Below are positions 21,227 to 28,884 of a stretch of 28,997 nucleotides of DNA, piece by piece. The notes under the pieces are model-generated. The model was not told where the DNA came from. It was given only the letters and a program-made list of their open reading frames with translations, and did not search any database. The DNA comes from an uncultured Eggerthellaceae bacterium (GTDB lineage: Bacteria > Actinomycetota > Coriobacteriia > Coriobacteriales > Eggerthellaceae), in the NCBI GenBank assembly GCA_958454405.1, contig CAUEBO010000035.1, forward strand, positions 1-28,997, read 5' to 3'. The translations under genes were made by a program, and so were the position numbers. Position 1 is the stretch's first letter. Every line of letters begins with the position of its first letter.

Positions 21227-21778
21227 CTACGCGCGGGATTTTCCGAAGCTCGTGCACGGGGCGATGGTCCCACCGGTTTTCAGGTAGGCGTAGCCGGGCA
21301 TCTCAAAGAGCACTGGCTTGAACGTGGCATAATCGATCCGGCCGTTTTCGCCGAGGATCTCCTCGTCGGCGTAGGTGCGCGCGATGGAACAAACGAAGTT
21401 GTCGAAGTTCTTCATGTCGTAGACGTCCTCCACCGCGCACTCCATCGTGAGCTTCGCCTCGTCGGCCAGCGGCGCGCCCTGCGCGCCGGCGCTCCAAGCG
21501 AACAGCCCAGACTTGTCCGCCTTGGCGCCGCTGACGCAGCCCGCGTAGTCGGCCTGCTCAAGAATGCCCTCGTCCACGATGTTGACCGACAACGTGCCCG
21601 CATCCTTGATGCCTTGGTTCACGTAGTGCGCTTTCGCCAGGCTGACCAAGATGCGGTCATGGCCGAGCACGCCGACGTGCGCCACAAGCGTCCAGGTGGG
21701 CTTGCCGTCCACCATCGCACCCACCACAACTGCCGGCGTGGGGTAGAGCGCCAGAACCGACCCGATGTCCTTCTTCAT
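21227..21778 (-). CDS. Flavin reductase-like (FMN-binding split barrel) protein
   Basis: 183 residues. LYPTPAVVVGAMVDGKPTWTLVAHVGVLGHDRILVSL and the HYVNQGIKDAGTLSVNIVDEGILEQADYAG segment place it in the flavin reductase / flavoredoxin family, which binds FMN and exchanges electrons with NAD(P)H or protein partners. The C-terminus has an extended GYAYLKTGGTIAPCTSFGKSRA. The ATG at 21778 has AAGGAAGGAAC upstream; in-frame codons before it lack family similarity. It is the first gene of the LysR-linked cluster, under a promoter with a LysR-type box. The flavodoxin two genes on may be its redox partner. Confidence 0.9.
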   Translation of the reverse strand: MKKDIGSVLALYPTPAVVVGAMVDGKPTWTLVAHVGVLGHDRILVSLAKAHYVNQGIKDAGTLSVNIVDEGILEQADYAGCVSGAKADKSGLFAWSAGAQGAPLADEAKLTMECAVEDVYDMKNFDNFVCSIARTYADEEILGENGRIDYATFKPVLFEMPGYAYLKTGGTIAPCTSFGKSRA

Positions 21779-22227
21779 GCGATTGTTCCTTCCTTCGCCG
21801 CGTCGCGCAGGCTCCAGCGCTTGCATTCGTCCAGCACGTCGAGCGGAATCCCGCAGCGTGCACGCTGCTTCCTTCGGCATCCGTTTCCTTCCGGTCGATG
21901 CCGTGCGCAACCGAAACGCCCGCTTGGGGCTCTTCTTTTATACGTCGCTCTATGAGTTATGTCTAATACCTATTGATCATTGCTAGAAATGCCTTGCAGG
22001 CATTCTTCTGAACAGGTTTGAAGGCCAAGCGGCCTTTCTGATCGAGATCGCAGAGAACGCCGCAAAGTGCGCGACGCCCTATGCAGAGCCAGCGCCTACG
22101 GAAGCGTTCGCCGGCGGAAAGGTTCGGGTTTTCCGTGCAGGCGGGCCTGCGCTGCGCTACCATGGATGCAACGACGACCGCCCCGCCGCAGCGAACGGCT
22201 CGTGGCAACGAGCGCAAGGAGCGCATC
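21779..22227. other. Divergent intergenic region between flavin reductase and engB
   Basis: No gene is recognised. It holds the flavin reductase leader (about 155 bases, with a perfect 16-bp palindrome GCAGCGTGCACGCTGC at 21853-21868) and its promoter and operator (21937-21973). Two small hairpins follow (AATGCCT-TGC-AGGCATT at 21988-22004; AAGGCC-AAGC-GGCCTT at 22021-22036), then the engB upstream region. Confidence 0.65.
21937..21973 (-). promoter_or_regulatory. Promoter and LysR-type box of the flavin reductase-AEC-flavodoxin cluster
   Basis: On the minus strand -35 TTAGAC (21966-21961), an 18-bp spacer, and -10 TATAAA (21942-21937). ATGTCTAATACCTAT (plus, 21959-21973) carries T-N11-A and matches the box before the LysR gene at 13 of 15 positions. 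It covers the -35 and just upstream, where an activator or repressor of this family would bind. Confidence 0.6.
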
Positions 22228-22821
22228 ATGAACATCAACAACGTCGCTTTCGAGCGATCGTTCGGCATCTCGTCGCAGCTGCCGCCCTCCACCGTGCCCG
22301 AGATCGCGTTCGCGGGGCGCTCGAACGTGGGCAAGTCGTCGCTTTTGAACAAGCTGTTCAACCGCAAGGCCTTGGCGAAGGTGTCCCAGACGCCAGGCAA
22401 GACGGCCACCATCAACTTCTTCTCCTGCGACGGCGTGCGCTTCGTCGACCTGCCGGGATACGGCTACGCCAAGGTCTCGAAAGCCGAGAAGGGCCGCTGG
22501 GCCGAGCTCATCGAGGGCTACTTCAACCAGGACCGCAACCTGGCGCTCGTGGTGTCGCTGGTGGACATCCGCCACGCCGCATCCGATCTGGACGAGAACA
22601 TGATCGCGTTTCTGCAGGATGCGGAGCTGCCCTACGCCGTCGCCCTGACGAAGGCCGACAAGCTGAGCAAACAACAGCAGATGAAGCAGCGGGCCGCCCT
22701 CAAAAAGCAGCTGGAGCTGGGAGCCGGCGTACCGATGATCGTGTGCTCGTCCGAGAAGGGCACCGGCATCGACGAGCTTCGCGCCCTGATCGGCGACGCC
22801 GTGCGCGCCGACGCGCGCTGA
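22228..22821 (+). CDS. engB: Ribosome biogenesis GTP-binding protein EngB/YsxC
   Basis: 197-residue TRAFAC-class GTPase needed for large-subunit assembly. G1 GRSNVGKS (30-37), the switch region TPGKTATINFF (55-65), G3 DLPG (74-77, DLPGYGYAKV), G4 TKAD (141-144) and G5 CSSEKGTG are all intact. The start is the ATG with AAGGAG about 5 bases upstream, giving the family N-terminus MNINNVAFERSFG; longer in-frame versions add an unconserved arginine-rich leader. It stands alone between oppositely oriented genes. Confidence 0.96.
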   Translation: MNINNVAFERSFGISSQLPPSTVPEIAFAGRSNVGKSSLLNKLFNRKALAKVSQTPGKTATINFFSCDGVRFVDLPGYGYAKVSKAEKGRWAELIEGYFNQDRNLALVVSLVDIRHAASDLDENMIAFLQDAELPYAVALTKADKLSKQQQMKQRAALKKQLELGAGVPMIVCSSEKGTGIDELRALIGDAVRADAR

Positions 22822-22860
22822 GCGTCCGAGCGCTCCCCGCGACGGGGCGCGGAAGCCATC

Positions 22861-22884
22861 GGCGCGCCCCTGCGGCGGCGCGCC
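22861..22884. terminator. Possible terminator between engB and nadK
   Basis: GGCGCGCC occurs at 22861-22868 and 22877-22884 and, being self-complementary, can form an 8-bp stem with an 8-base loop between the two convergent genes. There is no T-run. Confidence 0.35.
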
Positions 22885-22900
22885 CTCCTTCGCCGAACGG

Positions 22901-23827
22901 CTAGAAGAACACGCGCGACGCCTGCGCGTAGAAGCTTTCCTGCTGGTAGCGCAGAAGCGTGGTGGGCCTGTCCCCTCGGCGGACGACGACCCGCGCGACG
23001 GGACGGTCGAAGCGCAGCGCCTCGCCGTCGGCGAACAGCGTGGCCTCGCTGCGGCTCGCTTCGCCGGCCAGCGCGATCTCCACCACGTCGTGCTCCGCGG
23101 TCACGATGGCGCGCGATTGCAAGGTGTGGGGGGCGAGGGGCACCACCACGAGCCCCCGGTACCCCGGAGCCACCAAGGGCCCGCCTGCCGAAAGCGCGTA
23201 GGCGGTCGACCCGGTGGCCGTGGACACCACCACGCCGTCGCCGCGCATCGAGGCCACGTGGTCGCCCGACACCTCCATGGAGAAGTCGACGATGCGGCCC
23301 GACGCGCCGCGCGCCACGGCGAGCTCGTTGAGCGCGAAGTACGACCGCGAGCCCCCGTCTGAGGCCCCAGGGCAAAGATCCCCGTCGGCCCCCGCCGCCG
23401 GCGCATCCGCCCCGTCGTCGCAGTCGTCGCCTTCGCACACCACGTCGATGCGCATGTTCGTGCGCCGTTCGGCCACCACGTCGCCCGAAAGCGCCGCCGC
23501 CACCACCGCGATCACGCCCGGGTCGCTCGAGTTCGCCAAGAATCCCAGATGGCCGAAATTGATGCCGAGGATCGGCACGTCCGCGCCCGACACGAAGCGG
23601 GCCGTGCGCAGGATGGTGCCGTCGCCTCCAAGCACGATGGCCAGATCGAGCGGCTGCTCCAAGCAGGCGTCCAAGGGCGCGCCGTCGTCCAGCCGGACGC
23701 AGGCGGGCAGCTGCATGGAGTCGAGCATCGTGCGCGCGATGCCCTGGGAGGAAAGATAGGCCGACAACAGCAGCGAGGCGTCCAGCGTGCTCGCATTACC
23801 CTTGTTGACCACCACGAGCACCCTCAT
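22901..23827 (-). CDS. nadK: NAD kinase
   Basis: 308 residues; phosphorylates NAD to NADP. The GGDG motif is at 67-70 (LGGDGTILRTAR), followed by GINFGHLGFL, the NE motif (ALNELAVARG), and DGVVVSTATGSTAYALSAGGP. A roughly 28-residue acidic insert (CEGDDCDDGADAPAAGADGD and on, from about residue 131) interrupts the domain before the NE strand. It is absent from typical bacterial enzymes. The ATG is preceded by GAGGAGGC on the minus strand. A minus-strand TATAAT (23940-23935) lies about 110 bases upstream, shared region with murJ. Confidence 0.96.
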   Translation of the reverse strand: MRVLVVVNKGNASTLDASLLLSAYLSSQGIARTMLDSMQLPACVRLDDGAPLDACLEQPLDLAIVLGGDGTILRTARFVSGADVPILGINFGHLGFLANSSDPGVIAVVAAALSGDVVAERRTNMRIDVVCEGDDCDDGADAPAAGADGDLCPGASDGGSRSYFALNELAVARGASGRIVDFSMEVSGDHVASMRGDGVVVSTATGSTAYALSAGGPLVAPGYRGLVVVPLAPHTLQSRAIVTAEHDVVEIALAGEASRSEATLFADGEALRFDRPVARVVVRRGDRPTTLLRYQQESFYAQASRVFF

Positions 23828-23934
23828 GCCGCCTCCTCGTCAGACCGTCGCGCAGGTCCGTTCCCGCAGCCGCGCGCGATCGCTCGTTTTCGTTCTTTAG
23901 ATGGATTTCATTCATCCCAACTTCGGATTCTCTC

Positions 23935-23940
23935 ATTATA
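23935..23940 (-). promoter_or_regulatory. -10 element of nadK
   Basis: TATAAT on the minus strand in an AT-rich stretch between divergent nadK and murJ; the nadK leader would be about 100 nt. No clear -35 is present. The murJ promoter was not identified in the same gap. Confidence 0.5.
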
Positions 23941-24039
23941 GGCACGTTGATCAAATCGGCTTATGGCGCGCCGGACATGTTCGCCAAAGCTTCACGGGAC
24001 GTCACGTCCGGGTATATCGCAAAGCGCGGAGGGAGATCG

Positions 24040-26166
24040 ATGGGCGGCAGCATGCGGAGGGGCCGGAATCGCGCGAAGGCGCGGGAATCCGCAGAGCCGT
24101 CTGTCGAGCCCGCAGCGCCCGCCCCTTCCGAAGAAGACGCCCCGCACGCCTCCGTTGCGCGCTCCACCGCCCTCATGTCCATCGCCACGCTCGGCTCGCG
24201 CGTCACGGGGCTCGTCCGCACCTGGGCGATGGCCTTCGCCTTGGGCAACACGTTCGTCACCTCGGCCTACCAGATAGCGAACACGCTGCCGAACGCCATC
24301 TACGACCTCGTTGCGGGAGGGCTGCTGGGCGCGGCGTTCATCCCCGTGTTCTTGCTGCAGAAGGAGAAGTTCGGCAAAGAGGGCGGCAACCGGTTCGCCA
24401 GCAACATCCTCAACCTGACCATCGTCGTGATGGGGCTCCTCTCCATCCTGGCCACCGTGTTCGCGCCCCAGGTGGTCGCCACGCAGACGTTCACCGTGGG
24501 CAGCGATGCCGCCGTCACCGAGTACGCGGTGCTGTTCTTCCAGATATTCGCCGCCCAGATCGTGTTCTACGGCATCGGCGGCGTGGTGAGCGGCGTGCTC
24601 AACGCGAACCGAATCTACTTCCTGCCCGCGCTCGCGCCGGCGTTCAACAACATCGCGGTCATCGTTTCGCTCTTCGCCTACGTGCCGCTTTCCTCCGCCG
24701 ACCCCATGCTCGCCATCATCGTGCTCGCCGTGGGCACGACGCTGGGCGTGGTGGTCCAGTTCGCCATCCAGATACCCGCGCTGCTGAAGACCGGGTTCAG
24801 GTTCACGCTCAAGATCGACCTGCGCGATCCGGCGCTCGTCGACGCCTTCAAGATAGCCGGGCCCACGTTCGTCTACGTCGTGGGCACCCTGGTGTCGTTC
24901 TCGTTCCGCAACGCCTTCTCACTCCAAGCGGGCGCCGACGGCCCCGCAACGCTCGCGTACGCATGGACCTGGTACCAGCTGCCCTACGGCGTGCTGGCCG
25001 TGTCGCTGTCCCGCACCATGTTCACCGAGATGAGCGAGGCGGTTGCGCGCGAGGACTGGAAGGGGCTGCGGCATCATGTGAGAACGGGCATCGCCGGCAC
25101 CCTGCTGCTCATCATCCCGCTCGCCGGGCTCATGGCCGCTTTGGCCACCCCGCTCATGCAGCTGTTCCAAGCGGGCGCCTTCGGAGCGGACGACGCGAGC
25201 TACGTCGCGTCCATCCTCGCCCTCTGGGTGCTGACCCTCCCCTTCTACTCGGTGCTCAAGTACCTGTACAACGTGTTCGCGAGCATGCGCAAGTTCGTGG
25301 CCTACACCGTGGTGAGCCTGCTCATGATCGTCGCCCAATGCGGCCTGTACGCGCTCCTCTGCTCGCCGGACGTGCTGGGACTGGCCGGCGTGCCCATCTC
25401 CGACCTGGTCTACTACGGCGGCTGCTGCGTCATCATGCTCGCGGTCCTGTTCCGCCGCATCGGCTCGTTCGGCATGGGGTCCATCCTGTGGATGAGCGCG
25501 CGCGTGCTCGCCGCCACCGGCCTGGGCGTCGCCGTGACGCTGGGCGTCTCAAGCCTGCTGCCTTCGGGCTCGGGCATGGCCCTGGGGCTGCTGCACCTGG
25601 TCGTGTGCGGCAGCATCGGGCTCGTGGTCATATTCGGGCTGTGCGCGCTGTTCCGCGTGCCCGAGATGCACGTCGTCACCAACCTGCTGGACAAGGTGCT
25701 CGGGCGCCTGCGCAAACGTCGTGCGCCCGAACCGCAGAAAAGCGCGGCCGCCAAGCAGGCGGTTCAGGAGCAAGCCGCCCTGCCGCACGGAAAGCACGCC
25801 CGCATCGACCATGCGCTTGCCGAAGGGGCAGGAGAGGAAGCCCCCGCCGCGCCCAGGCCGACGAGCCCGGCCGGCGCGTCGGCGCCGGTCCTGCCGGCGG
25901 ACACGACCGGCGCCATCACGGCCCGCGCGCGGCATGCGTCGCCCCGATCAGCCGATGCGGCATCCGAGCGCCCAACCGCCGAAACGGGAAGGCACCTGCG
26001 CAGGGACGAGGCTTTGACCATGCAGTCGTCCGTCGCCGACGCTCCGCGTTCAAAACGCGCCCGCCCGAAGACCTCACGGACGGGAAGCGGCCCGTCGGAA
26101 GGCGCCCCGCTTCCCCCGAACGCGACCGGGGCGATCATGGCACGTGCGCGCCACGTGAAGAAGTAA
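24040..26166 (+). CDS. murJ: Lipid II flippase MurJ with long C-terminal tail
   Basis: 708 residues. The MATE-like flippase core has the usual opening ARSTALMSIATLGSRVTGLVRTWAMAFALG, then NTLPNAIYDLVAGGLLGAAFIPVF, with about 14 membrane segments to around residue 555. MurJ moves lipid II across the membrane for peptidoglycan synthesis. Core proteins are about 500-550 residues. Here a charged cytoplasmic tail of about 150 residues follows, with the motif TGAIxARARH twice (623-632 and 696-705, the latter near the very end). GGAGGGAG precedes the ATG at 24040; a TTG 31 codons upstream lacks a ribosome site. A mycobacterial MurJ also has a C-terminal regulatory extension, of different type. Confidence 0.93.
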   Translation: MGGSMRRGRNRAKARESAEPSVEPAAPAPSEEDAPHASVARSTALMSIATLGSRVTGLVRTWAMAFALGNTFVTSAYQIANTLPNAIYDLVAGGLLGAAFIPVFLLQKEKFGKEGGNRFASNILNLTIVVMGLLSILATVFAPQVVATQTFTVGSDAAVTEYAVLFFQIFAAQIVFYGIGGVVSGVLNANRIYFLPALAPAFNNIAVIVSLFAYVPLSSADPMLAIIVLAVGTTLGVVVQFAIQIPALLKTGFRFTLKIDLRDPALVDAFKIAGPTFVYVVGTLVSFSFRNAFSLQAGADGPATLAYAWTWYQLPYGVLAVSLSRTMFTEMSEAVAREDWKGLRHHVRTGIAGTLLLIIPLAGLMAALATPLMQLFQAGAFGADDASYVASILALWVLTLPFYSVLKYLYNVFASMRKFVAYTVVSLLMIVAQCGLYALLCSPDVLGLAGVPISDLVYYGGCCVIMLAVLFRRIGSFGMGSILWMSARVLAATGLGVAVTLGVSSLLPSGSGMALGLLHLVVCGSIGLVVIFGLCALFRVPEMHVVTNLLDKVLGRLRKRRAPEPQKSAAAKQAVQEQAALPHGKHARIDHALAEGAGEEAPAAPRPTSPAGASAPVLPADTTGAITARARHASPRSADAASERPTAETGRHLRRDEALTMQSSVADAPRSKRARPKTSRTGSGPSEGAPLPPNATGAIMARARHVKK

Positions 26167-26550
26167 CCTCCGCCGCACGACCGGCACCTGGCATTTCCGC
26201 CTGACGAGAGCCGCCTGGCCGCCCCTCGAATCCTGCGAATCATGCCTTCTGCGCGACTATCTTCCCAGGAGCTTTCCCATTCGGCCGCGAATGCCGCGAT
26301 GCATGTCCTGCGCCGATGCCCAGTGTTGCTCGAAGGCCGATTCGTGAGCAGAAATCGAGGTAGGGCATCGGCATCGGCGGCCCCAAGCCTGTCTGGACAT
26401 GGCTTTCCACGCGATTTCAAGACGATGAGGTAATGTCCTGGGGAAACGTCGGGCAACATCCCGCGATTCCGATCGAACCTGGTTCCCTACCTCGATTTCT
26501 GCTCACGAATCGAGGGCTCGCCTGCATCTGAGGCGGCGTTGGACCGCACG
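26167..26550. other. Intergenic region between murJ and map with an inverted-repeat element
   Basis: No gene is recognised. The first 170 bases show nothing identifiable. The remainder is the 175-bp inverted-repeat element at 26338-26512 and the short map 3' flank. Minus-strand open frames through it have no ribosome site. Confidence 0.65.
26338..26512. repeat. 175-bp element with perfect 28-bp terminal inverted repeats
   Basis: The 28 bases at 26338-26365 (starting CGATTCGTGAGCAG) are the exact reverse complement of 26485-26512. Between them, GGACAT (26395-26400) and ATGTCC (26433-26438) form a nested pair. Size and arms resemble a non-autonomous MITE, though no flanking target duplication is evident. 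A two-sided terminator for the convergent murJ and map genes is the alternative. Confidence 0.6.
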
Positions 26551-27321
26551 CTACACCGGGCGGCGATGGCCTTCCTCGGTCGTCAGCACCACCGGGCCGT
26601 CCTCGGTGATGGCGACCGTCTTCTCGAAGTGAGCCGACGGCAGGCCATCGCGCGTGCACACGAGCCAGCCGTCGGGCATCGGGCGCGTCTTGTGGGTGCC
26701 CGCATTCACCATGGGCTCGATGGCCAACACCATGCCGCACTCCAGCTTCAGGCCAGTATGGCGGTGCCCGTAGTTCGGAACGTTGGGATCCTCGTGCATG
26801 TCGCGCCCGATGCCGTGCCCCACGTACTCGCGGACCACGCCGAACCCGGCCGCCTCGGCGATGGACTGCACCGCATGCCCGATGTCCCCCAGACGGTTGC
26901 CCGGACGGGCCGCGTCCAAACCGGCCCACATGCACTGCTCCGTCACGTCGAGCAGCCGCTGCTTCTCGGCCGAGATCTTGCCGACCGCGTACGTCCAGGC
27001 GTTGTCACCCACCCAGCCGTCCACCGTGGCGCCCGTGTCGATGGAGAGGATGTCGCCCGCTTCGAGGACGACGTCCGCCGAGGGAATGCCGTGGACGATC
27101 TGATCGTTCACCGAAGCGCAGATGGAGCCGGGGAACCCGCCGTAGCCCTTGAATGCGGGAATGCCGCCCTCGGCCCGGATGATGGTCTCGGCCAGCTCGT
27201 CCAGCTCGAGCGTGGAGACACCCGGACGGACTTGGGCGCCCACCTCGCGCAGCACCTTGGCCGAAATGCGGCCCGCTTCCTTCATGGCCTCGATCTCGGC
27301 TTGCGATTTCTTGATGATCAT
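26551..27321 (-). CDS. map: Type I methionine aminopeptidase
   Basis: 256 residues; removes the initiator Met from new proteins. All metal ligands are present: D95 and D106 (DTGATVDGWVGDNAWTY), H169 (GHGIGRDMHEDPNVPNYG), E202 (AIEPM) and E240 (AITEDGP), plus H78. There is no N-terminal zinc-finger or SH3 extension, so it is the short bacterial form. The start MIIKKSQAEIEAMKEAG is the family standard. A minus-strand extended -10 TGCTATACT (27371-27363) lies about 42 bases upstream. It stands apart from the secY-adk-infA cluster where map often occurs. Confidence 0.97.
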   Translation of the reverse strand: MIIKKSQAEIEAMKEAGRISAKVLREVGAQVRPGVSTLELDELAETIIRAEGGIPAFKGYGGFPGSICASVNDQIVHGIPSADVVLEAGDILSIDTGATVDGWVGDNAWTYAVGKISAEKQRLLDVTEQCMWAGLDAARPGNRLGDIGHAVQSIAEAAGFGVVREYVGHGIGRDMHEDPNVPNYGHRHTGLKLECGMVLAIEPMVNAGTHKTRPMPDGWLVCTRDGLPSAHFEKTVAITEDGPVVLTTEEGHRRPV

Positions 27322-27362
27322 GCCTGCCTGCACCTTTCGTACGCGCTGCTTGGTCGCCGCCC

Positions 27363-27371
27363 AGTATAGCA
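27363..27371 (-). promoter_or_regulatory. Extended -10 of map
   Basis: TGCTATACT on the minus strand, about 42 bases from the ATG, with no -35. Confidence 0.45.
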
Positions 27372-27461
27372 TTGCGCACCTGCTCCTTTTCCCAGCGCGT
27401 TACGCCGCATCCACGCCCCGACAACTTCACCGCGCGGCCCCCGGCAGCCGCCGTCGCCCGC

Positions 27462-27506
27462 TGCTAGCATGCAGGCAGCACGCAGCGTTCGAAACGGAGC
27501 GCTGCG
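27462..27506 (+). promoter_or_regulatory. Extended -10 and leader hairpin of the ferritin-like gene
   Basis: TGCTAGCAT (27462-27470) is a candidate extended -10. CGCAGCG (27481-27487) pairs with CGCTGCG (27500-27506) in the leader, 20 bases before the AAAGGAGG ribosome site. Confidence 0.4.
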
Positions 27507-27532
27507 CATGCCGGCAAAGAAAAGGAGGCTCC

Positions 27533-28840
27533 ATGAACCCGTTCGACCAGAAACCGACGAAATCGCTCGAAGACATGATGCTGGATTGGAAGGATCTGTC
27601 GCCCAAACCCTACAAGAAGCTGGACACCGACCCGTACACGAAGGCCCGCATCATCCTCATGAACGGCATCGAGGTGGAGGCCGTGATGTTCGGCCACAAC
27701 TTCAACCGCAACTGCGAGGACAACGACCTGCGCCGCGACCTGGCGCTCATGCGCCGCATCGAGGCGGGCCAGCAGAAGCACGTGAACTGGCTGTCCCCCT
27801 CCGACGAGACGCCGCTTGAAACCACCATCGGCTACGAGCAGCTGGCCGTGGACCTCACGGCATGGCTCGCCATGCACGAGCCCGACGCCTATGCGAAGGC
27901 TTGCATGGACTTCGCGCTGCTGGAAGACTTCGACCACCTGTACCGCTATGCCGACCTGCTCAAGATGGACGAGGACCTGCCCGCGCACGAGCTGGTGCGC
28001 GACACCATCGAGATCACGCCGGGGCGCCCGACCATCGCGCACCATCGCCATCCGTTCGACGCCGTGCGCGCCCCGCGCAACGCCAAGACGGCCGACATCC
28101 GCACGACGCTCGGCGCGCTCATCCTGACCGCCGGCGAGCAGCAGACCATGAACTTCTACATGAACCTAGGCAACACCCAGCCCGAAGGGGTGGCGCGCGA
28201 CCTCTACCTCGAGATCGGCATGGTGGAGGAAGAGCACGTGACGCACTACGGCGCGCTGCTGGACCCCTCGGCCACATGGCTGCAGAACCTGCTGTTGCGC
28301 GAGTACATGGAGTGCTACCTGTACTACTCGTTCTACGAGACGGAGGTGGACCCCTACGTGAAGAAGATCTGGGAGCACCACTTCGAGCAGGAGGTCGCGC
28401 ACCTGCACAAGGCCGCCGAGCTGCTGTACAAGCACGAGAACGAGGAGTGGCAGGCGCTCATCCCCGACGGCGAGTTTCCCGAGCTTCTGGACTTCCACCC
28501 CACGAAGGACTACGTGCGCACGGTGCTGGCAGAGCAAGCCACGCTCACGGCGAAGGACGAGGAGTTCGTCGAGCTGGACGACCTGCCGAGCGACTTCCGC
28601 TTCTTCGACTGGAACAGCAAGGTGAACGGGCGCATCCAGGACGTTCCCAGCCACCGCGTCATCCGCGAGCTGCAGAAGAAGGACGGCGAGGACTACCGTC
28701 TGGAGGACGCGGAAAGCCCCCTGCGCGAGCTGCGCAGCCGCAAGAAGGACAACACGGATCTCGGGCGCGTGCAAGGCGCCGGCCACGATCTCGGCCGCGA
28801 GGGCGTTCAGAAGGAAGAACGCGAAGCCGTGCTGGCATAG
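27533..28840 (+). CDS. Two-domain ferritin-like (diiron-type) protein of unknown function
   Basis: 435 residues, soluble, mostly helical. The helices carry carboxylate and His patterns of ferritin-like diiron proteins in two sets. Set 1: MNGIEVEAVMFGHNF (43-57), YEQLAVDLTAW (101-111), ALLEDFDHLYRYADLL (128-143). Set 2: TAGEQQTMNFYM (199-210), LYLEIGMVEEEHVTHYGALL (224-243; E232-H235), REYMECYLYYSFYETEVD (256-273), FEQEVAHLHKAAELL (284-298; E287-H290). This suggests duplicated four-helix bundles, each possibly binding two irons. The last 110 residues are charged and unassigned. AAAGGAGG is 5 bases before the ATG. A strong terminator follows. Roles in iron storage, peroxide defence or oxidation are all possible. 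Confidence 0.75.
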   Translation: MNPFDQKPTKSLEDMMLDWKDLSPKPYKKLDTDPYTKARIILMNGIEVEAVMFGHNFNRNCEDNDLRRDLALMRRIEAGQQKHVNWLSPSDETPLETTIGYEQLAVDLTAWLAMHEPDAYAKACMDFALLEDFDHLYRYADLLKMDEDLPAHELVRDTIEITPGRPTIAHHRHPFDAVRAPRNAKTADIRTTLGALILTAGEQQTMNFYMNLGNTQPEGVARDLYLEIGMVEEEHVTHYGALLDPSATWLQNLLLREYMECYLYYSFYETEVDPYVKKIWEHHFEQEVAHLHKAAELLYKHENEEWQALIPDGEFPELLDFHPTKDYVRTVLAEQATLTAKDEEFVELDDLPSDFRFFDWNSKVNGRIQDVPSHRVIRELQKKDGEDYRLEDAESPLRELRSRKKDNTDLGRVQGAGHDLGREGVQKEEREAVLA

Positions 28841-28845
28841 CAGCG

Positions 28846-28879
28846 AACAGGGCCCGGCGATGCGCCGGGCCCTGTTTTT
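28846..28879 (+). terminator. Rho-independent terminator of the ferritin-like gene
   Basis: A 14-base arm (28846-28859, AACAGGGCCCGGCG) pairs perfectly with 28863-28876 around ATG, and a TTTTT tract overlaps and follows the stem. It is the best classical terminator in the window. Confidence 0.93.
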
Positions 28880-28884
28880 CGTAG

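Noticed and set aside
21963..22415. Minus-strand frame ending in a plausible-looking peptide between flavin reductase and engB
   Set aside because: Most of it is opposite engB and it has no start signal; the tail overlaps promoter elements.
26139..26158. CACGTG sequences near the murJ end as a second parS
   Set aside because: The flanks (GCGCCACGTGAAGA) match the consensus poorly and lack symmetry.
25764..26459. Minus-strand frame across the murJ end and the inverted-repeat element
   Set aside because: It reads antisense to the murJ tail and then through the repeat; no ribosome site or known domain.
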